From Arthrobacter sp. SW1 (GTDB lineage Bacteria; Actinomycetota; Actinomycetes; Actinomycetales; Micrococcaceae): a stretch of DNA of 64,000 nt. Of this stretch, positions 55,138 through 64,000 are shown piece by piece. Within the stretch, counting starts at the first letter, position 1. Every line of letters begins with the position of its first letter. The notes below the pieces were generated by a model, which was not told where the DNA came from, made no database searches, and saw only the letters and a list, made by a program, of their open reading frames with translations. The stretch is from NCBI RefSeq assembly GCF_001766675.1, contig NZ_MJLT01000003.1:61855-125854 (forward strand), written 5' to 3'. The position numbers and the translations under genes are program-made.

Positions 55138-55767
55138 CTATTCCTGGTTGCCGTACCCGGATTCAGACTCCTCGCGGTCGCTGCCATAGCCGCCCTCAGA
55201 GCCGGAACCGGCGCGGGAAGACTCACCATCGCTGCCATAGCCGGACGACTCTTCCTGGCTTCCGTAGCCGCTTTCGGAGCCGGATTCCTCACGGTCACTG
55301 CCGAAGCCGCCGCCGGAGGACTCGCCTCCGCCGTAGCCACCCTCGGAACCGGAGGACTCCCCGCCGCCGTAGCCGCCCTCAGAACCGGAGGACTCGCCAC
55401 CGCCGTAGCCGCCCTCAGAACCGGAGGACTCCCCGCCGCCATAGCCGCCCTCGGAACCGGAGGATTCCCCGCCGTCGTAGCCGGAGGACCCGGAGGACTC
55501 CCCACCGCCATAGCCGGCGGACCCAGACTCCTCGCGGCCTCCGCCGTAGTTCGATTCGGAAGAGTCGCCGCCGTAGCCGCCTTCAGAGCCCGAGGAATCA
55601 CCCCCGCTGTAGCCGGAAGATTCCCCGCTTTCACCACCCGGCTCGCCGCGACCACCGAAGCTGTCCCCTGCTTCGGACTGGGTGTCGCGCTGGCCGAACT
55701 CCTCGTTGCCGCCGTAAGACGCGCCCGAGCTGACTTCTTCGTTTTCCGGATTGATTTCGGTATTCAT
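55138..55767 (-). CDS. Low-complexity Gly/Ser/Glu/Tyr repeat protein, disordered
   Basis: 209 residues from the ATG at 55767, which has GAGGA upstream (55773 and 55779 are alternatives). After about 35 residues of ordinary acidic sequence, the rest is repeats of the 12-residue unit ESSGSEGGYGGG and shorter variants with regularly spaced Tyr. No signal peptide, no Cys. Composition is strongly acidic and it is probably intrinsically disordered, of the type that can phase-separate or bind cations. No family recognised. Encoded between an S9 peptidase and clpC with its own promoter region. Confidence 0.7.
   Translation of the reverse strand: MNTEINPENEEVSSGASYGGNEEFGQRDTQSEAGDSFGGRGEPGGESGESSGYSGGDSSGSEGGYGGDSSESNYGGGREESGSAGYGGGESSGSSGYDGGESSGSEGGYGGGESSGSEGGYGGGESSGSEGGYGGGESSGSEGGYGGGESSGGGFGSDREESGSESGYGSQEESSGYGSDGESSRAGSGSEGGYGSDREESESGYGNQE
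55321..55500 (-). repeat. Tandem 36-bp coding repeat
   Basis: About five units of 36 bases encoding ESSGSEGGYGGG, nearly identical at DNA level, e.g. the recurrent CCGCCCTCAGAACCGGAGGA on the plus strand. Recent unit duplication is likely. Confidence 0.85.
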
Positions 55768-55885
55768 GGCCATCCTCATTTCCGTTCACATCCCGAGCGG
55801 TGCAGCGCCTGGACCGCCCAGGAGCCCCGGAGGACACCGGAGCACGTCCACCGTAAACACAGAATTCAGGGACCCGCCAGACCTC

Positions 55886-55942
55886 ACAGTCAACTTTCGT
55901 CACCCCCTTGACTGTCATTTACAAGCAGTGACAAATTTGTCA
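55886..55942. promoter_or_regulatory. Two inverted repeats upstream of the Gly/Ser repeat gene
   Basis: TGACAAATTTGTCA (55929-55942) is a perfect 14-bp palindrome; ACAGTCAA (55886-55893) pairs with TTGACTGT (55908-55915) over a 14-base spacer. This is the promoter region of the repeat-protein gene (start 55767) and looks heavily regulated. Confidence 0.45.
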
Positions 55943-55971
55943 ATTTCGGCCATCCTGCCCGGAACACACGG

Positions 55972-56000
55972 GGCCCCCGTTCCGTGATGGAACGGGGGCC
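55972..56000 (-). terminator. Hairpin after clpC
   Basis: Perfect 12-bp stem GGCCCCCGTTCC / GGAACGGGGGCC, loop GTGAT, 24 bases beyond the clpC stop. Confidence 0.75.
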
Positions 56001-56024
56001 TCGCGTTTGAGGTAAGCGCCTCCG

Positions 56025-58517
56025 CTAGGAGGTCGGCGCGATCTCGGGGATCCGCGGCTTGGCGTTTCCGGCGAACGTGAACTTGGCGTCGTCGCCTTCG
56101 CCCTCCACATCCACTACAACGATGTTGCCCGCGTGCAGTTCGCCGAAGAGGATCTTCTCGGACAGCTGGTCCTCGATCTCGCGCTGGATGGTCCGGCGCA
56201 GCGGCCGGGCGCCCATGGCCGGATCGTAGCCGCGGGTAGCCAGCAGGACCTTGGCGGCGGGCGTCAGCTCGATGCCCATGTCCTTGTCCTTGAGGCGTGC
56301 CTCGAGGCGCGTCACGAACAGGTCCACGATCTCGATGATCTCTTCCTGCGTCAGCTGCGGGAACACCACGACGTCGTCAACACGGTTCAGGAACTCGGGG
56401 CGGAAGTGCTGCTTCAGCTCTTCCGTGACCCGGGCCCGCATGCGGTTGTAACCGGTCTGGGTGTCCGTGCCGGACTGGAAGCCCGTGGCGACGCTCTTCG
56501 AGATGTCGCGGGTACCCAGGTTGGTGGTCATGATGATCACGGTGTTCTTGAAGTCCACCACGCGGCCCTGGGAGTCGGTCAGGCGGCCGTCTTCCAGGAT
56601 CTGCAGCAGCGAGTTGAAGAGGTCCGCGTGGGCTTTCTCCACTTCGTCGAACAGCACCACGGAGAACGGACGACGGCGGACCTTCTCGGTCAGCTGGCCG
56701 CCTTCTTCGTAGCCCACGTAACCCGGAGGAGCACCGAAGAGCCGCGACACGGTGTGTTTCTCGGAGTACTCGGACATGTCCAGGGTGATGAGGGCGTCCT
56801 CTTCGCCGAAGAGGAACTCCGCAAGGGCCTTGGCCAGTTCGGTCTTGCCGACGCCGGTGGGGCCGGCGAAGATGAACGAGCCGCCGGGACGCTTGGGGTC
56901 CTTCAGGCCCGCACGGGTACGGCGGATCGCCTGGGACAGCGCCTTGATGGCTTCGTCCTGGCCGACAACGCGCTTGTGCAGTTCCTCTTCCATCTTGAGC
57001 AGACGGCTGGACTCTTCCTCGGTGAGCTTGAAGACCGGGATGCCGGTGGAGTTCGCGAGGACTTCGGCGATCAGGTCTTCGTCCACCTCGGAAACGTCGT
57101 CCATGCCGCCGGACTTCCAGTTGCGTTCCTTCTCGGCGCGCTCGGCAATGAGCTTCTGTTCCTTGTCGCGCAGCGAAGCGGCGCCTTCGAAGTCCTGGGC
57201 GTCGATGGCCGATTCCTTCTCGAGCTTCACTTCGGCGATGCGCTCGTCCATGGCCTTGAGCTCCGGCGGAGCGGTCATCCGGCGGATGCGCAGCCGGGCG
57301 CCGGCCTCATCGATCAGGTCGATCGCCTTGTCCGGCAGGAAGCGGTCCGAGATGTAGCGCTCGGCGAGCTGCGCGGCCGAGGCGAGGGCGCCGTCGGTGA
57401 TGGTCACACGGTGGTGCGCCTCGTAACGGTCGCGCAGGCCCTTCAGGATCTCGATCGCGTGCGCAACGGAGGGTTCCTTGACCTGGATCGGCTGGAAGCG
57501 GCGCTCCAGCGCTGCGTCCTTTTCGATGTGCTTGCGGTACTCGTCCAGCGTGGTAGCGCCAATGGTCTGGAGTTCGCCACGGGCCAGCATCGGCTTGAGG
57601 ATGGACGCGGCGTCAATGGCGCCCTCTGCGGCACCGGCGCCAACCAGGGTGTGGATCTCGTCGATGAACAGGATGATGTCGCCACGGGTGCGGATCTCCT
57701 TGAGGACCTTCTTCAGGCGCTCTTCGAAGTCACCGCGGTAGCGGGAGCCTGCCACCAGGGAGCCGAGGTCCAGGGTGTAGAGCTGCTTGTCCTTGATGGT
57801 CTCCGGGACATCGCCGCGGACGATCGCCTGGGCAAGGCCTTCGACGACGGCGGTCTTGCCGACGCCGGGCTCGCCGATCAGTACCGGGTTGTTCTTGGTG
57901 CGGCGGGAGAGGACCTGCATGACGCGTTCCATCTCCTGCTCGCGGCCGATGACCGGATCGAGCTTGTTTTCACGGGCAGCCTGGGTCAGGTTGCGTCCGA
58001 ACTGGTCCAGCACCACGGAACCGGCCGGGGTGCCTTCCTGCTGGCCGGGGCCCGTTCCGGCGCCGGCCGTCTCCTTGCCCTGGTAGCCGGAGAGCAGCTG
58101 GATGACCTGCTGGCGGACGCGGTTCAGGTCCGCGCCAAGCTTGACCAGGACCTGCGCGGCAACGCCTTCGCCCTCGCGGATCAGGCCGAGGAGGATGTGC
58201 TCGGTGCCGATGTAGTTGTGGCCGAGCTGCAGGGCCTCGCGCAGGGAGAGCTCCAGCACCTTCTTGGCACGGGGGGTGAAGGGGATGTGTCCGGAAGGGG
58301 CCTGCTGGCCCTGGCCGATGATCTCCTGCACCTGTTCCCGGACGCCGTCGAGCGAAATGCTCAGGGACTCAAGCGCTTTGGCAGCAACGCCTTCACCCTC
58401 GTGGATCAGACCCAAGAGGATGTGCTCGGTACCGATGTAGTTGTGGTTGAGCATGCGTGCCTCTTCCTGGGCAAGCACGACAACGCGACGGGCACGGTCC
58501 GTAAATCTCTCAAACAT
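56025..58517 (-). CDS. clpC: ATP-dependent Clp protease ATPase subunit ClpC
   Basis: 830 residues. Two N-terminal Clp repeats ([13 protein letters not shown] occurs twice, about 25 and 100), D1 with Walker [19 protein letters not shown], a UVR-like middle region, and D2 with Walker [19 protein letters not shown] and the sensor region. It unfolds proteins for ClpP. AGGAG precedes the ATG by about 10 bases. CtsR and McsAB partners are not adjacent, as usual for actinobacteria. Confidence 0.98.
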   Translation of the reverse strand: MFERFTDRARRVVVLAQEEARMLNHNYIGTEHILLGLIHEGEGVAAKALESLSISLDGVREQVQEIIGQGQQAPSGHIPFTPRAKKVLELSLREALQLGHNYIGTEHILLGLIREGEGVAAQVLVKLGADLNRVRQQVIQLLSGYQGKETAGAGTGPGQQEGTPAGSVVLDQFGRNLTQAARENKLDPVIGREQEMERVMQVLSRRTKNNPVLIGEPGVGKTAVVEGLAQAIVRGDVPETIKDKQLYTLDLGSLVAGSRYRGDFEERLKKVLKEIRTRGDIILFIDEIHTLVGAGAAEGAIDAASILKPMLARGELQTIGATTLDEYRKHIEKDAALERRFQPIQVKEPSVAHAIEILKGLRDRYEAHHRVTITDGALASAAQLAERYISDRFLPDKAIDLIDEAGARLRIRRMTAPPELKAMDERIAEVKLEKESAIDAQDFEGAASLRDKEQKLIAERAEKERNWKSGGMDDVSEVDEDLIAEVLANSTGIPVFKLTEEESSRLLKMEEELHKRVVGQDEAIKALSQAIRRTRAGLKDPKRPGGSFIFAGPTGVGKTELAKALAEFLFGEEDALITLDMSEYSEKHTVSRLFGAPPGYVGYEEGGQLTEKVRRRPFSVVLFDEVEKAHADLFNSLLQILEDGRLTDSQGRVVDFKNTVIIMTTNLGTRDISKSVATGFQSGTDTQTGYNRMRARVTEELKQHFRPEFLNRVDDVVVFPQLTQEEIIEIVDLFVTRLEARLKDKDMGIELTPAAKVLLATRGYDPAMGARPLRRTIQREIEDQLSEKILFGELHAGNIVVVDVEGEGDDAKFTFAGNAKPRIPEIAPTS

Positions 58518-58604
58518 TTCGCCACACTCCTAGCTACGACGTACTTTGATGCTACGTGGCGCGGCAAGGATTTTGGGGCGTGTTCGCCACAGGGGAAACA
58601 GCAA

Positions 58605-58632
58605 GGGCGCGGGGAATAGTTTCCCCGCGCCC
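58605..58632. terminator. Hairpin between lsr2 and clpC
   Basis: Perfect 12-bp stem GGGCGCGGGGAA / TTCCCCGCGCCC, loop TAGT; on the minus strand followed by TTGCTGTTT. It probably ends lsr2, leaving about 90 bases for the clpC promoter. The rest of the 293-base gap shows nothing further. Confidence 0.65.
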
Positions 58633-58810
58633 TGCGCTGCACTCGGGAGCGATTCGAGCGACCCGGCGGACCTGAGCCTCCGCCTGGATGCCTCCCCGGA
58701 CATCCGCCGCAATTCGAATTCCCCCATGGTTTTCGAAGCCGCGGATAAACCGGCAATTCGTCCCGTTTTTGGATTCCCGCATCCGGACCAACCGGATTCC
58801 TGCGGATTCC

Positions 58811-59137
58811 CTAGGAATTTGCCTTCTGGTAGGCTTCCTGAATTTCAGCCTGGATACGGCCGCGGCTGTTCACGGTATACCCGTTTTCGCGGGCCCATTG
58901 ACGGATCTGTGCCGAATCCTGATTCCTGCCGGCCGCTGCCCTGCCGCGCGAGGCGCGTCCGGACGAAGTTTTGCGGGCTTTGGCGACAAAAGGCTCCAGC
59001 GCGTCACGCAACTTTGACGCGTTTGCCGTGGACAGGTCCATCTCATAGCTGACGCCGTCCAGGGCAAAGCGGACGGTTTCGTCTGCCTCGCCCTCGTCCA
59101 GGTCGTCAACCAGGATGATTTTGACTTTCTGTGCCAT
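58811..59137 (-). CDS. lsr2: Nucleoid-associated protein Lsr2
   Basis: 108 residues, complete. N-terminal oligomerisation domain (KVKIILVDDLDEGEADETVRF; ALDGVSYEMDLS), linker with GRASRGRAAAGR, and C-terminal DNA-binding domain with IRQWARENGYTVNSRGRI, containing the R-G-R minor-groove hook. It silences AT-rich DNA. The AT-rich upstream gap (59138-59265) is typical of its own promoter. Confidence 0.97.
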   Translation of the reverse strand: MAQKVKIILVDDLDEGEADETVRFALDGVSYEMDLSTANASKLRDALEPFVAKARKTSSGRASRGRAAAGRNQDSAQIRQWARENGYTVNSRGRIQAEIQEAYQKANS

Positions 59138-59265
59138 TGAAAAGACTCTCTTCGGGGGATGGGGGATGCAGAATTTGTGTCCTGCTAATTAGAGATTATT
59201 GTCCAGCGCACCATAGGACGTCAAAGACATAAACAATTTCCGCGGAAACCCCGCTCCGAAAGGAG

Positions 59266-59442
59266 CTATTTCGAGGCGGTCGGCCCGCCCTCCGGCGTCG
59301 TCGGATTTTCAAATCCGGCCTCGTGGCGGGCGCGTGCCTCTGCCTGCCGCTCTGCCTTGTCCGCATTGAAAATCGCCTTCATTGCGAACCAGAACAGCAG
59401 CCCCACCACAACGGAGGGCAAAAGGACTGCTACATACTCCAT
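59266..59442 (-). CDS. Small single-span membrane protein after lysS
   Basis: 58 residues: MEYVAVLLPSVVVGLLFWFA as one helix, then a charged tail (FNADKAERQAEARARHEAG). Its ATG is two bases after the lysS stop, so it is co-transcribed. A common small protein next to lysS in Arthrobacter relatives; function unknown. Confidence 0.75.
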   Translation of the reverse strand: MEYVAVLLPSVVVGLLFWFAMKAIFNADKAERQAEARARHEAGFENPTTPEGGPTASK

Positions 59443-59444
59443 GT

Positions 59445-60962
59445 TCAGTGGCCTTCGGGCTTGAGGAGCGGGAAGAGAATGGTTTCGCGGATGCCCGCTC
59501 CGGTGAAGAGCATGACCAGGCGGTCGATGCCCAGGCCGATTCCGCCCATGGGCGGCGCACCGTATTCGAGCGCGCGGAGGAAGTCCTCGTCGAGCTGCAT
59601 CGCTTCGACGTCGCCCGCTGCCGAACGGCGGGACTGCTCGGTCAGCCGTTCGCGCTGGATGACGGGGTCGATCAGCTCGGAGAACGCGGTACCGCGCTCC
59701 ATGCCACCGATGATCAGGTCCCATGCCTCGATCAGGCGGCCGTCTTCGCGGTGCGGACGGGCCAGCGGCTGGGCGGAGGGCGGGTAGTCGTACACGAATG
59801 TCGGGTTCAGCAGCGTCGGTTCGACGATTTCGCCGAACAGTTCAACCACGAGCTTCTCGGCATCCCACTTGGGGTCGACCTTGACGTCATGCTTGTCTGC
59901 AAGTGCGCGGAGTTCCTCCACGGTGGTGTCGGGCGTGACCTCGACGCCGACGGCCTCGGAGAGCCCCGGGTATACCGCAAGCCAGGCCCACTCGCCGTCG
60001 AGGTTGATTTCCCCGGCCTCGGTCTGGATGGTGCGGGTACCCACGACGTCGGCCACATTCAGGACGAGTTCCTTCATGCGCTCGGCCATGACGAACTGGT
60101 CGGCCCATGCTTCGTAGCATTCGAGCGTGGTGAACTCGGGGCTGTGGGTGGAGTCGACGCCCTCGTTGCGGAACACGCGACCCATGTCGTAGACGCGGTC
60201 GATGCCGCCCACCACTGCGCGCTTGAGGAAGAGTTCCGTGGCGATGCGCAGCGTCATCTTCTGGTCGAAGGCGTTCATGTGGGTCTCAAACGGGCGCGCC
60301 GTGGCCCCGCCGTGGACCAGCTGCAGGATGGGGGTTTCCACCTCCACGTAGCCGCGCCGGTCCAGGGTGTCGCGGATGGAACGGGTGATCGCCGCGCGGG
60401 TGTAGACCATTTCGCGCGCTTCGTCGCGGACCATGAGGTCCACGTAGCGCTGGCGCACACGCGTTTCTTCGTTAAGCCCTGCGTGCAGCACGGGCAGGGG
60501 GCGCAGCGCCTTGGAGGCCATGGACCAGGAATCGGCCATGACGGAGAGTTCGCCGCGACGGGAAGAAATGACTTCGCCCTTGATGAAGACGTGGTCGCCG
60601 AGGTCGACCAGGGCCTTCCAGTCGGCCAGGCCTTCCTCGCCGACATTGGCCAGGCTGAGCATTGCCTGGAGGCGGACACCCTTGCCGTCCACGCCGCCTT
60701 CCTGGAGCGTGGCGAAGCAAAGCTTGCCCGTGTTGCGGATGAACACCACGCGGCCGGTGATCCCGACCGTTTCGCCTGTGGTCTCGTCCGCCTCGAGGTG
60801 GCCGTACTTTTCCCGGACCTCGGCAAGGGAATGGGTCCGTTCAACACCCACCGGGTACGCTTCGCCGCCGCGCTCGATCAGCTTGTTGCGCTTCTCCATG
60901 CGGATGCGCATCTGTTCGCTGGCGTCTGCGGGTTCTGTGGAGGGGGTGTTTTCTGAAGTCAC
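59445..60962 (-). CDS. lysS: Lysyl-tRNA synthetase, class II
   Basis: 505 residues from GTG 60962. OB-fold anticodon domain (about 65-150, VGITGRVVFIRNTGKLCF), class II motif 1 (GYVEVETPILQLVHGGA), motif 2 (RVFRNEGVDSTHSPEFT), motif 3 (GGIGLGIDRLVMLF). The upstream open frame is spurious since the core begins at residue about 15. Confidence 0.97.
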   Translation of the reverse strand: MTSENTPSTEPADASEQMRIRMEKRNKLIERGGEAYPVGVERTHSLAEVREKYGHLEADETTGETVGITGRVVFIRNTGKLCFATLQEGGVDGKGVRLQAMLSLANVGEEGLADWKALVDLGDHVFIKGEVISSRRGELSVMADSWSMASKALRPLPVLHAGLNEETRVRQRYVDLMVRDEAREMVYTRAAITRSIRDTLDRRGYVEVETPILQLVHGGATARPFETHMNAFDQKMTLRIATELFLKRAVVGGIDRVYDMGRVFRNEGVDSTHSPEFTTLECYEAWADQFVMAERMKELVLNVADVVGTRTIQTEAGEINLDGEWAWLAVYPGLSEAVGVEVTPDTTVEELRALADKHDVKVDPKWDAEKLVVELFGEIVEPTLLNPTFVYDYPPSAQPLARPHREDGRLIEAWDLIIGGMERGTAFSELIDPVIQRERLTEQSRRSAAGDVEAMQLDEDFLRALEYGAPPMGGIGLGIDRLVMLFTGAGIRETILFPLLKPEGH

Positions 60963-61043
60963 AAGGCTTAATTCTAGCGGAGCCGGAAACCACGCTTTGC
61001 GGGCGGTCCGGCGCGTGGCCGGCCGCCATTTAGACTGGCGCAC

Positions 61044-61898
61044 GTGGAGGAACGCACCCTGGATACCGACGACGGCGGCCGCCTGGCGCTTTACAGCTAC
61101 GGAGCCGCCGGGGCCCCTCCGGAGCGCCGCGTCCTGGTGGTCGGCGGGGCTTTCCTGACGGCGTTGATCTACCGGCCGTTTGCGATGGCATTGTCGGCCG
61201 GCCTCGGCGATGAATGGGCCGTGGACGTCTACGACAGGCGTGGCCGCGGCCAGTCCACGGAACAGCCGCCGGACTACTCGATGGCCACTGAAATCGCGGA
61301 CGTCCGCACCGTGCTGGACACGACGGGTGGCCGGAACGTCTTCGGCCACAGCCTGGGCGGATCCGTGGTCCTCAACGCCGCAGCGGAATTCGCCGGGACA
61401 AAACATGAGGCAGCGAAACTGGCGGTCTACGACGCCGCCGTCAACTTCGAAGGAAGCATCGATACCGCGTGGCTCGCAGGATTCGAAGAAGCCGTCAACG
61501 CGGGCCAGGCCGGCAAGGCCATGGCACGTGCGAAAAGGGGGCTGGCCCCGGGCAGTCCCCTCGCGCGGGTCCCTGAGCCGATCCTGGCCGGGCTCATGGC
61601 CGTCGTTTCCCGCACCCGCGTCAACCGCATGTTCCGGGAACTCATGCCGACCGCCGTCGGCGAATTGAAGGCCGCCATGGAAGAACCCCTCGGCGCGGCC
61701 GACTTCGCCGGGCTGCCCGCCGGCACCTGTTTCCTTGTGGGCGCGAAGAGCCCTGATTACTACAAGGTCACCGCAAACCGGCTGCATGCCGCGGTCCGCG
61801 GAAGCGAGCTGAAGATCTCGCCGAAATGCGTGCACGGTTCGGTGCCGGCCGCGGTGAAGGAACTCGTGACGGATATCGCCGCCTACTTCAAGGAGTAG
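61044..61898 (+). CDS. Alpha/beta hydrolase (first of a tandem pair)
   Basis: 284 residues from GTG 61044, preceded by GGCGCAC only, so the start is tentative. Hydrolase fold with VDVYDRRGRGQST, nucleophile elbow GHSLGGSVVL (Ser about 110), and a C-terminal His in KCVHGSVPAAV. About 35-40 percent similar by eye to the gene at 61961. Substrate unknown; possibly esters or lactones. Confidence 0.8.
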   Translation: MEERTLDTDDGGRLALYSYGAAGAPPERRVLVVGGAFLTALIYRPFAMALSAGLGDEWAVDVYDRRGRGQSTEQPPDYSMATEIADVRTVLDTTGGRNVFGHSLGGSVVLNAAAEFAGTKHEAAKLAVYDAAVNFEGSIDTAWLAGFEEAVNAGQAGKAMARAKRGLAPGSPLARVPEPILAGLMAVVSRTRVNRMFRELMPTAVGELKAAMEEPLGAADFAGLPAGTCFLVGAKSPDYYKVTANRLHAAVRGSELKISPKCVHGSVPAAVKELVTDIAAYFKE

Positions 61899-61960
61899 GC
61901 CCGGAAGAGCGGCAGCGTTGCGTACTGCCTACGCTCAGCTAGCTCCGTTAGGCTCAAGCC

Positions 61961-62794
61961 ATGACGAGCGAGAAGATCACCACTCCCGACGGCGCGACAC
62001 TCGAGGTCTTCACCACCGGAGCGGACACAGGCACCCAAGGCAACGGCATCGTCGTCGTTCCTGCCTCCATGGTGACCGCCGCCGACTATTCCAAGTTCGC
62101 CCAGAAACTGAGCGCGGCCCTTGGCCGGCCGGTGCACACTTTCAACCGTCGCGGCCGCGGCGCCTCGTCACCACAGCCGGCGGACTACACCCTCGACGTC
62201 GATATCCGGGACCTCTCCGCGGTCATGGACCACACGGGGAGCACAGATGTCTTCGGGCACAGCTTCGGCGGCGCCGTGGCGCTGCATGCAGCGCGCACCC
62301 TCCCCGTGGAACGCCTGGCCGTCTACGATCCCGCCGTGTCCGTCAACCACAGCGTCAAGGCGGACTGGACCGCCGAGTATGAACGCGCGACGGCGGCGGG
62401 AGACTTCGACCGCGGGCTCGCCGTGCTGGTGAAGGGCGTGGAGACCGAAGGCGCCTTCTCGCGGATGCCGCTGTCCATGCTCACCCTGGCGAACAAACTC
62501 ACCGCCGGGACCCACATGGGCAAGCAGGCGCGGGAGCTGATGCAGGCGGGAGTCCGAGAGATCAAGGCCGTCATAGCGGCTGACATGCCTGCCGAGCCTT
62601 TCCTCGAGTTGCCCCTGGAGACGCTGATTGTGGTGGGCGAGAAGAGCCCGGCCTACTTTGGGGTGGCCTGCGGACAGATCCACGATGTGCTCTCCGGTTC
62701 CAGCTACACGATTCTTCCCGGATACGGACACGACGGCGCGAACAAGGCCCCTGACCGGCTCATCTCGGAACTCTCCGCGTTCTTCTCCGGCTAA
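61961..62794 (+). CDS. Alpha/beta hydrolase (second of a tandem pair)
   Basis: 277 residues: VHTFNRRGRGASSPQPADYT, elbow GHSFGGAVAL (Ser about 99), and final His in YGHDGANKAPDRLI. Paralogous to the previous gene: R-R-G-R-G, VFGHS-x-GG, VGEKSP and the C-terminal tail are shared. Tandem duplication is likely. Overlaps the convergent gene stop by four bases. Confidence 0.8.
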   Translation: MTSEKITTPDGATLEVFTTGADTGTQGNGIVVVPASMVTAADYSKFAQKLSAALGRPVHTFNRRGRGASSPQPADYTLDVDIRDLSAVMDHTGSTDVFGHSFGGAVALHAARTLPVERLAVYDPAVSVNHSVKADWTAEYERATAAGDFDRGLAVLVKGVETEGAFSRMPLSMLTLANKLTAGTHMGKQARELMQAGVREIKAVIAADMPAEPFLELPLETLIVVGEKSPAYFGVACGQIHDVLSGSSYTILPGYGHDGANKAPDRLISELSAFFSG

Positions 62795-63669
62795 GCCGGT
62801 TGCACGGCGTGTCCCTGCCTGTGGCCGAAGGGCACGCCTTCAATCCCATCGGCCGTAACGCCGAAGACGGCCAAGACATGGGCGTGGATGTCCGCGTGGT
62901 CCAAAGAAGCGATGGCAGTCGGCAAGCCCGGGCCTGACGCCGCGATCCAGGCGGTCCGTTCCTCCTCGCTTTCACCCCCGTGTCCGCCCTCGTCCACATG
63001 GCCGTGGTCCGTGACGACGATGACTGTCCAGCCTTCACCAGTGCGCCCGGGCCTCGAGTCGATTGCCGCCAAGAGCGCGCCCAGCCGTGAGTCACAGCGC
63101 TCGATTGCGGCGGTGTATCCCGGGCCGGTTCCGTGATCGTGTGCTTCGACATCGGCCTCGCCGAAATAGACAAAGGAAACGGCAAGATCCTCGGAGGCCA
63201 GCCGCTGCGCCGCATATGCAGCCACTGCATCATCGGCAACGAGCCAGCTGCCGGCGTCGTTGGCTTCTTCCGGATCAGGCACGGGGACCCAACCCTGTGA
63301 AGAGAAGACCGGGCCGCACGCGATCCCTCTGGCGAGCGGATACCAGCTGGCGGCGATCATGGTCTCCAGCTCCGGCCACGCGCTCCGCAGGCGGGCGGTG
63401 AAATCCGGCAGTCCGTCCAGTTCCTCGGGGTGGTGGTGGTTGCCCGTGACCAGGTGGCGGTCGGCATACACCCCGGTTGCGACGGTGCTCCAGACCGGCC
63501 CCGAGATGGTGGCGTTCTTGTCGTGGACACGCACGGGGAGCAGCGTGCCGGTCGATGCCAGGCCGTCAAGGAACGGGGTGTCAGCCGCCATCAGGGCGTC
63601 ATAGCGGACGCCGTCGATGCCAACGACCAGCACATGGGGGCGCAGGGGAGCCGAAGGGTTCACAAACAC
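62791..63669 (-). CDS. Type I phosphodiesterase / alkaline-phosphatase superfamily protein
   Basis: 292 residues. LVVGIDGVRYDAL (metal Asp), the nucleophile region KNATISGPVWSTVATGVY (Thr/Ser), FVYFGEADVEAHDHG, and the late VVTDHGHVDEGGHGG metal His/Asp cluster. Family includes nucleotide pyrophosphatases and phosphonoacetate hydrolases; substrate unknown. GTG at 63669 or 63663. Confidence 0.85.
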   Translation of the reverse strand: MFVNPSAPLRPHVLVVGIDGVRYDALMAADTPFLDGLASTGTLLPVRVHDKNATISGPVWSTVATGVYADRHLVTGNHHHPEELDGLPDFTARLRSAWPELETMIAASWYPLARGIACGPVFSSQGWVPVPDPEEANDAGSWLVADDAVAAYAAQRLASEDLAVSFVYFGEADVEAHDHGTGPGYTAAIERCDSRLGALLAAIDSRPGRTGEGWTVIVVTDHGHVDEGGHGGESEEERTAWIAASGPGLPTAIASLDHADIHAHVLAVFGVTADGIEGVPFGHRQGHAVQPA

Positions 63670-63715
63670 GACCGTACCGTGCCCAGGCTCGCGGAAGCGG
63701 GAGGCCGCTTAAGTG

Positions 63716-63750
63716 CGAAAGGCCCTGACCGTCGTGGTCAGGGCCTTTCG
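63716..63750 (-). terminator. rRNA operon terminator
   Basis: Perfect 15-bp stem CGAAAGGCCCTGACC / GGTCAGGGCCTTTCG, loop GTCGT, located 10 bases past the 5S 3' end on the minus strand. Confidence 0.85.
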
Positions 63751-63760
63751 TGAATGGTTG

Positions 63761-63878
63761 TCCGGCGGTGTCCTACTCTCCCACACCCTCCCGGGTGCAG
63801 TACCATCGGCGCTGTGGGTCTTAGCTTCCGGGTTCGGAATGGGACCGGGCGTTTCCCCCACGCTATGACCGCCGTAAC
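63761..63878 (-). rRNA. rrf: 5S ribosomal RNA
   Basis: The minus strand begins GTTACGGCGGTCATAGCGTG and contains CCCATTCCGAACCCGGAAG and GCGCCGATGGTACTGC, then ends ACACCGCCGGAC, the actinobacterial 5S sequence with pairing termini. About 118 bases; ends may shift by one or two. Confidence 0.97.
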
Positions 63879-64000
63879 CCTTGTACCCGTCCCCGTGTGT
63901 GGGGTGGGAAGTCTTTGTGGTTACCAGGTGCTTGCTGGTTCTGTATTTTGTTGTGTTGGTTCCCTGACGGTTTGGTGCCGTGGTGTTGTTGGTTGGGAAC
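63879..64000 (-). other. 23S-5S internal transcribed spacer, cut by the window edge
   Basis: About 120 bases, T/G-rich on the plus strand, with no gene. It should lead to a 23S rRNA gene immediately beyond the right edge. Confidence 0.8.

Noticed and set aside
55321..55500. Regular 36-base repeats resembling a CRISPR array
   Set aside because: No spacers: units abut directly, keep one reading frame and encode a Gly/Ser repeat; no cas genes.
59445..61835. Lysyl-tRNA synthetase frame extended to 796 codons
   Set aside because: The extension overlaps a real hydrolase gene on the other strand; family sequence starts at the GTG at 60962.

Overview
The window is chromosomal DNA of a high-GC actinobacterium, most likely of the Arthrobacter/Pseudarthrobacter group (Micrococcaceae). 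Codon choice is strongly GC3-biased, GTG starts are frequent, and the gene set (Lsr2, ClpC, DisA, an ECF41-type sigma factor, complete ureABCEFGD) is actinobacterial. There is no prophage, insertion sequence, CRISPR array or conjugative element. A 5S rRNA gene on the minus strand near the right edge shows that an rRNA operon continues beyond the window.

Left part (1-9.4 kb): a four-carbon sugar-acid kinase cut by the left edge, a divergent lactonase, a secreted GH13 amylase and a FadR-type GntR regulator. An identical 15-bp palindrome precedes both the kinase and the GntR gene. Then come an exported phosphoesterase, dodecin, small unknown genes, a DUF308 membrane protein and a base-excision glycosylase. 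From 9.4 to 15.7 kb lies the urease operon ureABCEFGD plus a nickel permease, with a dispersed repeat inserted in frame at the 5' ends of ureF and ureD. From 15.9 to 22.2 kb: VOC and SRPBCC proteins, an AlkD-like protein, an MFS exporter, an HTH regulator and a second secreted amylase with two CBM25 modules. LacI-type operators accompany both amylases.

Middle part (22.4-42.5 kb): tRNA-Lys, an unknown gene, a candidate structured RNA with its own promoter and U-tract (23.46-23.55 kb), a Cys-rich small gene and a very long membrane-anchored sigma factor. A low-affinity phosphate uptake pair (DUF47/PiT) follows, then an ECF41/carboxymuconolactone-decarboxylase pair with a matching promoter. A citrate-type two-component system diverges from a tctCBA tricarboxylate transporter. 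The pstSCAB operon has a PHO box and intergenic hairpins. Next are a FUSC-family membrane protein, radA and a Pr6Pr protein.

Right part (42.6-64 kb): disA, an anchored protein, an endonuclease-like gene bracketed by two copies of a hairpin repeat, mutY, small envelope proteins, an AraC regulator divergent from a VOC gene, and the dhaKLM dihydroxyacetone phosphotransferase operon. Then a GNAT acetyltransferase, an S9 peptidase, a Gly/Ser repeat protein, clpC, lsr2, lysS with a small membrane protein, two tandem alpha/beta hydrolases, a phosphodiesterase-like gene and 5S rRNA.

Functionally the region combines secreted starch degradation (two amylases under a probable shared LacI-family repressor), nitrogen scavenging from urea, low- and high-affinity phosphate uptake, tricarboxylate uptake, and several DNA maintenance genes (radA, disA, mutY, AlkD-like and HhH-GPD enzymes). 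Function assignments rest on motifs and family resemblance read by eye; no database search was run.
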